Source of the DNA: Caballeronia sp. BR00000012568055 | GTDB taxonomy: Bacteria; Pseudomonadota; Gammaproteobacteria; Burkholderiales; Burkholderiaceae | Direction of reading: 5' to 3' | NCBI RefSeq assembly: GCF_029439455.1 | Contig: NZ_JAQFVG010000001.1 | Location: 1-34,751 of the forward strand | DNA: 34,751 nucleotides | Shown here: piece by piece, positions 1-7,388 of the stretch | Numbering within the stretch: position 1 is the first letter of the stretch | Layout: the number at the start of each line of letters is the position of its first letter | Notes under the pieces: generated by a model | Databases searched by the model: none | The model's input: only the letters and a program-made list of their open reading frames with translations | Told to the model about the DNA's origin: nothing | Made by a program: the position numbers and the translations under genes

Positions 1-1
1 C

Positions 2-1852
2 GATCTCAAGCCGGCCGATGCCGTGTACTTCAATGGCAAGATTGCCTTGCAGGACGACAAGCGTTCCTTTGCCGATTCCATCGCCGTATCGAATGGATGC
101 ATGCTTGCTGCGGGCAGCCGCGAAACTGTGATGCGTCACGCAAACAGCGCCACGCAATTGATCGATCTGAAGGGACGCACGGTCATTCCCGGTCTCAACG
201 ACTCCCATTTGCACATTATTCGTGGCGGTTTGAATTTCAACATGGAGTTGCGCTGGGACGGCGTTCCTTCGTTGTCCGATGCGCTCGACATGCTAAGAAA
301 ACAAGTGGCGCGCACGCCCGCGCCGCAATGGGTACGCGTAGTCGGCGGCTGGAATGAATTTCAGTTTGCGGAGCGGCGTGGGCCCACGCTCGAAGAAATC
401 AATGCGATTGCACCGGACACTCCGGTGTTCGTCCTGCATCTTTACGACAGCGCCTTGTTGAATGCAGCCGCATTGCGCGCAGTCGGTTATACCAAGGACA
501 CGCCTAATCCGCCCGGTGGAGAAATTCAACGTGACAAGCGCGGCAATCCGACCGGCATGTTGATCGCGCGGCCCAATGCGGGTTTGCTCTATGCGACGCT
601 TGCTAAAGGCCCTAAGCTCGCGCCGGATGAGCAGCGCAATTCCACGCGCCATTTCATGCGCGAATTGAATCGCTTGGGCGTGACGAGTGCGATCGATGCA
701 GGCGGCGGCTATCAGTCTTATCCCGATGACTACGCGGTCATCATGGATATGGCTAAGAATAATGAATTGACGGTGCGCATCGCGTATAACCTGTTCACGC
801 AAAACGCCAAGAAAGAACTCGACGACTTTGCCAAGTGGATCAAGCTGACAAAGCCCGGCGAAGGCGATGATTTCCTGCGCGTGAACGGCGCAGGTGAAAT
901 GCTGGTGTTCTCCGCAGCCGACTTCGAAGACTTTCTCGAGCCGCGCCCCGACTTGCCCGACACGCTTGAAAACGAACTCGAAGCGGTCGTCAGATTGCTC
1001 GCGGCTAATCGCTGGCCGTTCCGTTTGCATGCGACGTATAACGAGTCGATCGAGCGCTTTCTGAATGTCTTCGAGCGCGTGAATGCAGAGATTCCGTTCG
1101 ATGGCTTACGCTGGTTCTTCGATCACTGCGAGACCATCACGCAGAAGAATATCGAACGTGTGCACGCACTGGGCGGCGGCATTGCAATTCAGCATCGCAT
1201 GGCGTATCAGGGCGAATATTTCATTCATCGTTATGGCGAAGATGCGGTGAAGCGCACGCCGCCCATGCGCCATATGCTCGATGCGGGATTGCCCGTGGGC
1301 GCAGGCACGGACGCCACGCGTGTGGCGAGCTTCAATCCATTTGTTTCGCTCTACTGGATGGTTTCGGGCAAGACCGTGGGCGGAACGGCTATGTATGACG
1401 AAGCGGATCGGCTGGACCGAATGGAAGCGCTGCGGCGCTATACGGTTGGCAGCGCGTGGTTCTCGAACGAAGACGATCGCAAGGGCGCGTTGGTGCCGGG
1501 ACAGTTCGCGGATTTTGCCGTGCTGTCGGAAGACTATTTCACGATCGACGAGGCGCGCATCAAGTTTCTCGACTCCGTGATGACGGTGGTGGGCGGCAAG
1601 ATCGTTTATGCGGACGAGGAATTCAAAGCACTCGGGCCGCCCGATTTGCCGGTGAGTCCGTCGTGGTCGCCGGTGGCGGAATTCGGTGGCTATAGCCGCT
1701 ATAAACCGGCTGCTGTGGCGTGCGCGGATGGCTGCGTGAACCTTTGCGGCGTGCATCAACACGCGCATGCTCTGGCGTGGCGCAAGAACGTTCCTGTGAG
1801 CGATGCCAATGGCTTTTGGGGCGCGCTCGGCTGTAGTTGCTTCGCGTTCTGA
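2..1852 (+). CDS. YtcJ-like metal-dependent amidohydrolase, 5' end outside window
   Basis: Probable metal-dependent hydrolase of the amidohydrolase superfamily, YtcJ branch, acting on an unknown amide or cyclic substrate. The frame is open to the left edge, so the true start lies upstream; the first internal start is GTG at 23. Numbered from that GTG, the HxH metal motif is H62/H64 (in NDSHLHI), with likely further ligands H336 (FRLHATYN) and H368 (FFDHCET) and the catalytic Asp D430 (GAGTDATR). After the barrel comes a Cys/His-rich tail (C567, C571, C575, H578, H580, H582, C604, C606) ending GCSCFAF, which could bind a metal. The MscS-type gene starts 10 bp downstream, so the two are probably cotranscribed. 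Substrate cannot be inferred. Confidence 0.88.
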   Translation, partial: DLKPADAVYFNGKIALQDDKRSFADSIAVSNGCMLAAGSRETVMRHANSATQLIDLKGRTVIPGLNDSHLHIIRGGLNFNMELRWDGVPSLSDALDMLRKQVARTPAPQWVRVVGGWNEFQFAERRGPTLEEINAIAPDTPVFVLHLYDSALLNAAALRAVGYTKDTPNPPGGEIQRDKRGNPTGMLIARPNAGLLYATLAKGPKLAPDEQRNSTRHFMRELNRLGVTSAIDAGGGYQSYPDDYAVIMDMAKNNELTVRIAYNLFTQNAKKELDDFAKWIKLTKPGEGDDFLRVNGAGEMLVFSAADFEDFLEPRPDLPDTLENELEAVVRLLAANRWPFRLHATYNESIERFLNVFERVNAEIPFDGLRWFFDHCETITQKNIERVHALGGGIAIQHRMAYQGEYFIHRYGEDAVKRTPPMRHMLDAGLPVGAGTDATRVASFNPFVSLYWMVSGKTVGGTAMYDEADRLDRMEALRRYTVGSAWFSNEDDRKGALVPGQFADFAVLSEDYFTIDEARIKFLDSVMTVVGGKIVYADEEFKALGPPDLPVSPSWSPVAEFGGYSRYKPAAVACADGCVNLCGVHQHAHALAWRKNVPVSDANGFWGALGCSCFAF

Positions 1853-1862
1853 GCCTCGCGCG

Positions 1863-3332
1863 ATGCCAACTCTCACCGATGGCGTGCTGCTTGGTATCGG
1901 CATTCTTTTAGTGGATTTTCTTGCGTGGCGTTTAATGAATCGCAAGAGCGAACAGACGCGCCTGGCTTTTCGTGCGCTGATGTTCGCGCTGTCCACGTAT
2001 GTGCTGTTTGCATTCGGCATGAATCCGTTGCGGGCTGCGCCTCGGCTTGCCGAACCATTGCGGCATTTGCTGGCGCAAGTGCTGGAATTGGTCTGGTGGC
2101 TGCAAGGCGCGCGACTCGTGACGATCATGCTCGACCGCATCGTGTTGCCAGAGGCGTGGCACAAAGAGCGCTTATTTCAGGATGTTTTAGGCGCGCTGGT
2201 GTATCTGGCCGCTGCGGTGGCGGCGATTGCCCTCGTGCTCGAATTGCCGGTACGCGGATTGTTGACGGCATCGGGCGCGCTTGCGATTGTTCTCGGTTTG
2301 GCGATCCAGAGCACGCTCAACGATGTGTTCTCCGGCATCGTGCTCAATGCGACGCAACCGTTTCGGCTTGGCGATTGGGTCACGATCGGCGAAGTGGAAG
2401 GCAAGGTGATCGAGAGTAACTGGCGGGCGACGAGTTTGCTGAACGGGCAGGGAAATGTCGTCGTCATTCCGAATAGCGTGGCGGCGCGCACGAATATCGT
2501 CAATGCGAACGAGCCGTTGGATACGCACGGCATCAGCGTGGTGATGCCGGTCGAGCCTTCGATCAGACCGGCCATTGTGCTCGATGCCTTGAATCAGGCG
2601 GCGGTGAGTTGTATCGATGTATTGGTGCAGCCTGCGCCGCTGGTCAGCGTCAAGCGTGCGACGAACGATTCGATCAAATATGAAATCGTCTGCTATGTGA
2701 GTTCGCTTGATAAGAAAGTTGCTGCGCGTAATGCGTTGTTCGACTTAGCGCATCGGCATTTGAATTCGCATGGCGTGGTCTTAAGGCCGTTATCGGTGCC
2801 GCAAATCGGCGCGCAATCAGTCGATGAAGCGCAGCGCTTGTTACGAAGCGTAGCGATATTTCGCACGCTAAGCGACGCGGATATAACCGCGCTAACGGGC
2901 CAGCTCGCGCATCAGACCTATGAGCCTGGCGAGATCATTTACGCCGCGAGCAGCGTCGAATCGCGCGCGCTTTACATCATTGCGCATGGCGTGGCGAATG
3001 TGACCGTGCCTAAAGATGCAGGCGAAATCGAAGTGCGACGCCTAGCGCCCGGCGATTCTGTCGGACAGTCAGGCATTCTCGCGGGCGTGCAAAGCAATGT
3101 GACCGTCAAAGCCATCACGCGAACCAGCGTTTATAGGCTGGATAAAGATGCTTTGACGCCCTTGCTTGCCAAGCGTCCCGAAGTGATGAAGGAAATGTGC
3201 CGGCTGCTGTCGGAGCATCGCGCGAGCGATCAGAACTTATTGGCCACGCCGTCGAATGGATCGAATGATTCAAACAGTTTTCTTGACTGGTTGCGAGAAG
3301 GCGTAAGGCGCTTTCACGAACTCACGTTTTAA
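1863..3332 (+). CDS. MscS-family mechanosensitive channel with C-terminal cyclic-nucleotide-binding-like domain
   Basis: Inner-membrane small-conductance mechanosensitive channel homologue, 489 aa. Several hydrophobic segments fill about residues 5-160. They are followed by the MscS pore helix and beta domain (FRLGDWVTIGEVEGKV, then VVVIPNSVAARTNIVN). Roughly residues 325-450 form a CAP_ED/cNMP-binding fold. In its phosphate-binding cassette (GDSVGQSGILAGVQSNVTV) the usual Glu is Gln and the usual Arg is absent, so a canonical cyclic nucleotide may not be the ligand. An in-frame ATG at 1803 exists, but it would overlap the upstream gene and add a segment unlike a membrane-protein N-terminus; I prefer ATG 1863. 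The architecture suggests a gated channel responding to turgor plus a ligand. Confidence 0.88.
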   Translation: MPTLTDGVLLGIGILLVDFLAWRLMNRKSEQTRLAFRALMFALSTYVLFAFGMNPLRAAPRLAEPLRHLLAQVLELVWWLQGARLVTIMLDRIVLPEAWHKERLFQDVLGALVYLAAAVAAIALVLELPVRGLLTASGALAIVLGLAIQSTLNDVFSGIVLNATQPFRLGDWVTIGEVEGKVIESNWRATSLLNGQGNVVVIPNSVAARTNIVNANEPLDTHGISVVMPVEPSIRPAIVLDALNQAAVSCIDVLVQPAPLVSVKRATNDSIKYEIVCYVSSLDKKVAARNALFDLAHRHLNSHGVVLRPLSVPQIGAQSVDEAQRLLRSVAIFRTLSDADITALTGQLAHQTYEPGEIIYAASSVESRALYIIAHGVANVTVPKDAGEIEVRRLAPGDSVGQSGILAGVQSNVTVKAITRTSVYRLDKDALTPLLAKRPEVMKEMCRLLSEHRASDQNLLATPSNGSNDSNSFLDWLREGVRRFHELTF

Positions 3333-3460
3333 GACTTTTTAAGCTTCGCCCAAGGCCATTAAAGGGCGAAATCGATACGCTGCTTCTGACGGTATCGACC
3401 ACGCGATACGGCATCGCGTGTCCATCGTCACGGGCAACTGGACTGCGAGAGGACGTGAAC

Positions 3461-4102
3461 ATGAGCACAAGCATTGCGGGCGTGCGGATACCCGACAGCG
3501 CAATGGCTCAAGAAGCGACGCATCTTATGCGCGGCGCGCAATCGGATTTGCTCTTGCATCACGCGTTGAGAGCGTTTTTGTTCGCCGCGCTGTTGGGCGA
3601 AGCGGTGCGTCTGAAATGTGATCTCGAACTCTTGCTGATTGCTGCGCTATTTCATAACGCTGGCCTTAAAACGAAGTATCAACGTTCGTCCTTACGCTTC
3701 GAAGTCGATGGCGCGAACGAAGCGCGCGCATTTCTGCAAAGCCATGCGATCGATGCGCGCGATATCGAACTGGTATGGACCGCAATTGCTTTGCATACGA
3801 CGCCAGGCATTCCAGAACATATGCCGCCGCTGGTTGCCTTGATTCACGCCGGCGTGCAGATGGATTTGCGCGGCGCGCGTTTTCATGCGTTCACAAAGAC
3901 TCAGCGCGACGAAGTCGTGGCGGCTTATCCGCGTGAAAAGGGCTTTAAGAAAAAGATCATCGAAGCGTATGCGCGCGGCATGCTGGAACGCCCCGATACG
4001 ACATTCGGCACCGTGAATGCAGATGTATTGGATCGCGCGGACCCGAATTACAAGCGCCTGAACTTTTGCGGGCTGGTGTTGGGATCGGAATGGGCGAATT
4101 AA
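3461..4102 (+). CDS. HD-fold protein resembling the cyanamide hydratase group, HD motif degraded to HN
   Basis: Soluble 213-aa protein resembling the cyanamide hydratase/Ddi2-type HD-domain group: an early HHALRAFLF helix, then LLIAALFHNAGL, then VWTAIALHTTPGI. The defining His-Asp doublet of HD metalloenzymes reads H65-N66 (CAT AAC at 3653-3658), a one-base change from Asp. Catalysis may therefore be altered or lost, although the other histidines (H33/H34 and the ALHTTP His) remain. ATG 3461 is chosen over GTG 3455 because GAGAGGA at 3446-3452 is well spaced for the ATG only. The XapX gene follows 15 bp downstream. The general HD assignment is fairly safe; the substrate is unknown. Confidence 0.8.
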   Translation: MSTSIAGVRIPDSAMAQEATHLMRGAQSDLLLHHALRAFLFAALLGEAVRLKCDLELLLIAALFHNAGLKTKYQRSSLRFEVDGANEARAFLQSHAIDARDIELVWTAIALHTTPGIPEHMPPLVALIHAGVQMDLRGARFHAFTKTQRDEVVAAYPREKGFKKKIIEAYARGMLERPDTTFGTVNADVLDRADPNYKRLNFCGLVLGSEWAN

Positions 4103-4117
4103 AGGAAGGGTAAAGAC

Positions 4118-4324
4118 ATGGGTTACGTGATTTCTTTAGGCGTGGGCTTTGGCGTCGGGCTGCTTTATTGGCTGTTGAAAGTGCAATCGCCCGCGCCGCC
4201 GCTGATTGCGCTTGCGGGATTGCTTGGCATGGTGCTAGGCGAGCATGCAATTCCCGTAGTAAAGGCGCAATTCTTTGTGCAGGAGCAAGTGGTCGATCAA
4301 CCCGCTGCGCCGAAAAAGCCGTGA
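4118..4324 (+). CDS. XapX domain small membrane protein
   Basis: Membrane protein of 68 aa with two hydrophobic helices (about residues 3-20 and 28-45) and a short polar tail, matching the XapX family (VISLGVGFGVGLLYWLLKVQSPAPP... GLLGMVLGE). XapX proteins have no established biochemical role. An AAGGAAGGG ribosome-binding site lies just upstream. Its TGA overlaps the GTG of the DUF1275 gene (GTGA at 4321-4324), which suggests translational coupling. Confidence 0.85.
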   Translation: MGYVISLGVGFGVGLLYWLLKVQSPAPPLIALAGLLGMVLGEHAIPVVKAQFFVQEQVVDQPAAPKKP

Positions 4325-4983
4325 AGAAGCACGAAGAAGCCATTCTTGCCTTCGTCGCCGGTTATGTCGACACGCTAGGCTTCGTCGCCTTGTTCGGTTT
4401 GTTCACCGCACATGTGACGGGCAATTTCGTGTTGATCGGCGCGGAGATCGCGGGCGTGGGGCAGGGCGTGTTGCTGAAATTGCTGGCGTTTCCCGCGTTT
4501 ATCGTGGGCGTTGCATCGGCGAGTGTGCTGACGAAAGTGCTTGAAAAAAGAGGCGTAACCGACTCGGCCAATGCGCTGCATGTCTGGCAAGCGTTCCTGC
4601 TCCTGATGTTTCTCGCCGCTTGCTGGTTTGCGCGTCCTATCGTCGATGCCTCCGCGCCAATGGTGCTGCTAAGCGGCGTGCTCGGCGCCACCGCGATGGG
4701 CGTGCAGAACGCGCGCGCAAAGGTGCTGCGTGCATCGGGCCTGCCGAATACGGTGATGACGGGCAACGTCACACAGGTGGTGCTCGATATCGTCGAGTTG
4801 ACGCATCACGGTGCGCAGGAAGGGCAAGGGCCGCAAGTGCTTGCGCGTCTTCGCACCACGCTTGTTGCCATGAGCAGCTTTGCCATTGGCGCAATTCTGG
4901 GTGCGCTGGCGTTCGTGCATGTTTCGTTCATCGGTCTTGCTTTGCCTATTGCGCTCTTGCTTGCGCTTACCTTCGTTTCCTGA
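4321..4983 (+). CDS. DUF1275 (YoaK-type) membrane protein
   Basis: Inner-membrane protein of 220 aa with about six hydrophobic helices. The N-terminal signature AFVAGYVDTLGFVALFGLFT followed by HVTGNFVLIG, and the later NTVMTGNVTQVV segment, are typical of the DUF1275/YoaK family, whose function is not established. GTG 4321 is chosen because it gives the family-typical N-terminus and overlaps the XapX stop codon. The frame is open further upstream, but that part reads as a shadow of the XapX gene. It lies in the same transcription unit as the XapX and VOC-protein genes. Confidence 0.85.
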   Translation: MKKHEEAILAFVAGYVDTLGFVALFGLFTAHVTGNFVLIGAEIAGVGQGVLLKLLAFPAFIVGVASASVLTKVLEKRGVTDSANALHVWQAFLLLMFLAACWFARPIVDASAPMVLLSGVLGATAMGVQNARAKVLRASGLPNTVMTGNVTQVVLDIVELTHHGAQEGQGPQVLARLRTTLVAMSSFAIGAILGALAFVHVSFIGLALPIALLLALTFVS

Positions 4984-5007
4984 TCGTTTATATCGAAGAG
5001 TCACAAC

Positions 5008-5931
5008 ATGAATATGCTTGCAAGTATTACCGCTTTAGCTACGGCGGCTTTTCTTAGCGTTGCACCGCTTACAGCCTCGGCCGATGGACCGCGCGACGAA
5101 GGCATTTCTACCGCGCCGCTCAAAGCCAATGTATCCGTAGGACCCCAATACGACACGACGCACGTGTATGTAGCGTCGGCGGATGTGGATCGCTTTGTCG
5201 AAAGCTTTGTCGCAACGTTTGGCGGAAAGGCCTCGCAAAAGGCCGTATTTACGGTGACGCCCACGCCGAGCAAGACGGCATCGCAATACGTGCAGACGCC
5301 CGTTGGCATGCTCTCTGTGTTCGGTTTCGAAACGCCGGTTCCCTATCCCTTCGGCAACGAGCGCACGGGCTATCTCGTCACCAATATCGACGATGCCGTC
5401 AAAGCCGCGCGCGCCGCGGGTGCGGACGTGATCGTCGAACCATTCGATGACCCCATTGGCAAGGACGCGATCATTCAATGGCCCGGCGGCCTGACGATGC
5501 AGCTTTACTGGCATACGAAAGCGCCGAACTATGCGCCGCTTCAAAGCGTGCCTGACAATCGCGTGTATGTGTCGCGTGTCGAAGCCAATAATTTCGTCAA
5601 GCGCTGGCTGCGTTTTTCGCACGGCAAGATCGTCTCCGATACAGCGCATGCCGATGCCGGAATAATTGGTCGTCCGAATGAAACGATACGTGTGATTCGG
5701 ATCGAATCGAATTTCGGCGGCATGCTCGTATTCGTCACTGATGGCAAGCTGCCATTCCCCTTCGGCCGCGAAACCACCGGCTATGCGGTGCAGGATGTCG
5801 CCGCGACGCTCGAACGCGCGCAGGCGGCAGGCGCAAAGGTGCTGTATCCGCCGTATGCGACAACAACGGGCAAGACCGCGATCGTCGAATTCCCCGGCGG
5901 TTATATCGCTGAAGTGCACGATGGCCGCTAA
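5008..5931 (+). CDS. Secreted double-VOC (glyoxalase/bleomycin-resistance fold) protein
   Basis: Protein of 307 aa with an N-terminal signal peptide (hydrophobic residues 3-22, cleavage probably after ASA near residue 25), followed by two vicinal-oxygen-chelate modules. Module one covers about residues 48-165 (THVYVASADVDRFVESFV... WPGGLTMQLYW). Module two covers about residues 180-305 (RVYVSRVEANNFVKRWLRF... FPGGYIAEVHDG). Export is unusual for VOC enzymes, most of which are cytoplasmic. The substrate is unknown; a glyoxalase name describes the fold only. Its last 11 bp overlap the start of the porin gene, which suggests the two act together at the envelope. Confidence 0.85.
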   Translation: MNMLASITALATAAFLSVAPLTASADGPRDEGISTAPLKANVSVGPQYDTTHVYVASADVDRFVESFVATFGGKASQKAVFTVTPTPSKTASQYVQTPVGMLSVFGFETPVPYPFGNERTGYLVTNIDDAVKAARAAGADVIVEPFDDPIGKDAIIQWPGGLTMQLYWHTKAPNYAPLQSVPDNRVYVSRVEANNFVKRWLRFSHGKIVSDTAHADAGIIGRPNETIRVIRIESNFGGMLVFVTDGKLPFPFGRETTGYAVQDVAATLERAQAAGAKVLYPPYATTTGKTAIVEFPGGYIAEVHDGR

Positions 5932-7366
5932 GCACGCGGGCGTGGCGCTCATGGCCGGACTCGTGATGGCCATGCGCGCTTACGCCGACGATACCGCCTT
6001 AAGCAGCAAAGACGGAAGCACGACACCGGGCGTCGCGCCGCCCGCCACGAACTGCGCGCGGCCGGTGATCAAGTTCAACCGCTGGCAGGAAGACTGGTCG
6101 GTGCTCGCGAATCCTTGCGTGCCAAAACGTCCACTCGATTCGCTCAAATACATTCCGTTATTCGGTCAGCCGGATACGTATGTGTCGCTTGGCATGGTAT
6201 TGCGCGAGCGGCTCGAAATGAACGATGCGCCCTTGTTCGGCTTAGGCTCGGGCCGCGACGACACCTATTTTCTGCAACGCCTCGAAGTGCATGCCGATGT
6301 GCATTTGGGGCCTTATTTTCAGGTATTTACGCAACTGGAAGACGCGCGTCCGTTCGGCAAGGACAATGTCACGCCAGTTGATAAGAACCCGCTCGATCTG
6401 CGGCAGGCCTTTGTGGCGTTCACGCATCCTTTAGCGGGCGGCATAGTGAAGTTTCGCGTGGGCCGCCAGGAAATGGCCTTCGACTTGCAGCGCTTTATTT
6501 CCGTGCGCGACGGACCCAACGTGCGTCAGGCTTTCGATGGGATCTGGGGCGATTATGAAATCGGTCCGTGGCGCTGGATTGCATATGCGACGCAACCGGT
6601 GCAATACCGATTCAATTCCGATTTCGACGATGTTTCCAATCGCGACCTCACATTCAGCGGCATTCGTGCCGAGCGGCAGAACGTGGGGCCGGGCGATCTG
6701 TCTGCCTATTTCTCGCGTTACAACCGCAAAAACGCCCGTTTTCTCGATGCCACCGGCGACGAGCATCGCGATGTCTTCGACGTACGTTATGCGGGCAACG
6801 TCAGTCATATCGATTGGGATATCGAAGGAATGTATCAGTCGGGCCACGTTGGCAGCAAGACGATCAGCGCGTGGGCAATCGGCTCGCTGGCGGGTTATAC
6901 GTTCGCGTCTGCGCCTTGGACACCGCGCATCGGCTTGCAGGTCGATGCGGCGTCGGGTGACCGGCATCCGAACGATGGCACGCTCGGCACCTTCAATCCT
7001 TTATTCCCTAACGGCTATTACTTTTCGCTGGCGGGTTATACGGGTTATACGAACTTGGTGCATATCAAGCCTTCTCTGGTGCTAACGCCCAATAACAAGC
7101 TTTCCTTGCTGGCGGGCGTCGGTCTGCAATGGCGTGAAACCACGGCCGATGCGGTCTATGGACAAGGGTCCGCCGTAGTGCCGGGAACCGCAGGCCACGG
7201 TTCTCGATGGACCGGCTTTTATACGCAAGTGCGCGCCGACTACACCGTCAACGCAAATCTCGTTGCGGCGCTCGAAGCGGTGCATTTTCAAGTGGGTTCA
7301 TCACTGCGCGATCTGGGCGCGCGCAATGCCGACTATGTCGGCGCGGAACTCAAATTCGGCTGGTAA
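5921..7366 (+). CDS. Alginate-export-family outer-membrane porin
   Basis: Outer-membrane beta-barrel protein of 481 aa in the alginate export (AlgE-like) family. It has a signal peptide ending AYA before DDTAL (about residue 22), then FNRWQEDWSVL, a family-like YVSLGMVLRERLEM strand, repeated amphipathic strands (LRQAFVAFTHPL, KFRVGRQEM, VRQAFDGIW) and a C-terminal strand ending in aromatic Trp (AELKFGW). ATG 5921 overlaps the stop of the VOC gene; the longer upstream frame is a shadow of that gene. Family members often mediate uptake of small molecules rather than alginate, so I infer a substrate or signal pore for this cluster. Confidence 0.87.
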   Translation: MAAKHAGVALMAGLVMAMRAYADDTALSSKDGSTTPGVAPPATNCARPVIKFNRWQEDWSVLANPCVPKRPLDSLKYIPLFGQPDTYVSLGMVLRERLEMNDAPLFGLGSGRDDTYFLQRLEVHADVHLGPYFQVFTQLEDARPFGKDNVTPVDKNPLDLRQAFVAFTHPLAGGIVKFRVGRQEMAFDLQRFISVRDGPNVRQAFDGIWGDYEIGPWRWIAYATQPVQYRFNSDFDDVSNRDLTFSGIRAERQNVGPGDLSAYFSRYNRKNARFLDATGDEHRDVFDVRYAGNVSHIDWDIEGMYQSGHVGSKTISAWAIGSLAGYTFASAPWTPRIGLQVDAASGDRHPNDGTLGTFNPLFPNGYYFSLAGYTGYTNLVHIKPSLVLTPNNKLSLLAGVGLQWRETTADAVYGQGSAVVPGTAGHGSRWTGFYTQVRADYTVNANLVAALEAVHFQVGSSLRDLGARNADYVGAELKFGW

Positions 7367-7388
7367 CGCGATCTCTACTATCGAAGCC

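Noticed and set aside
3345..3370. Inverted repeat TTCGCCC / GGGCGAA as terminator after the MscS-type gene
   Set aside because: It has only a 7-bp stem with a 12-base loop and no T-tract, so it is too weak to call.
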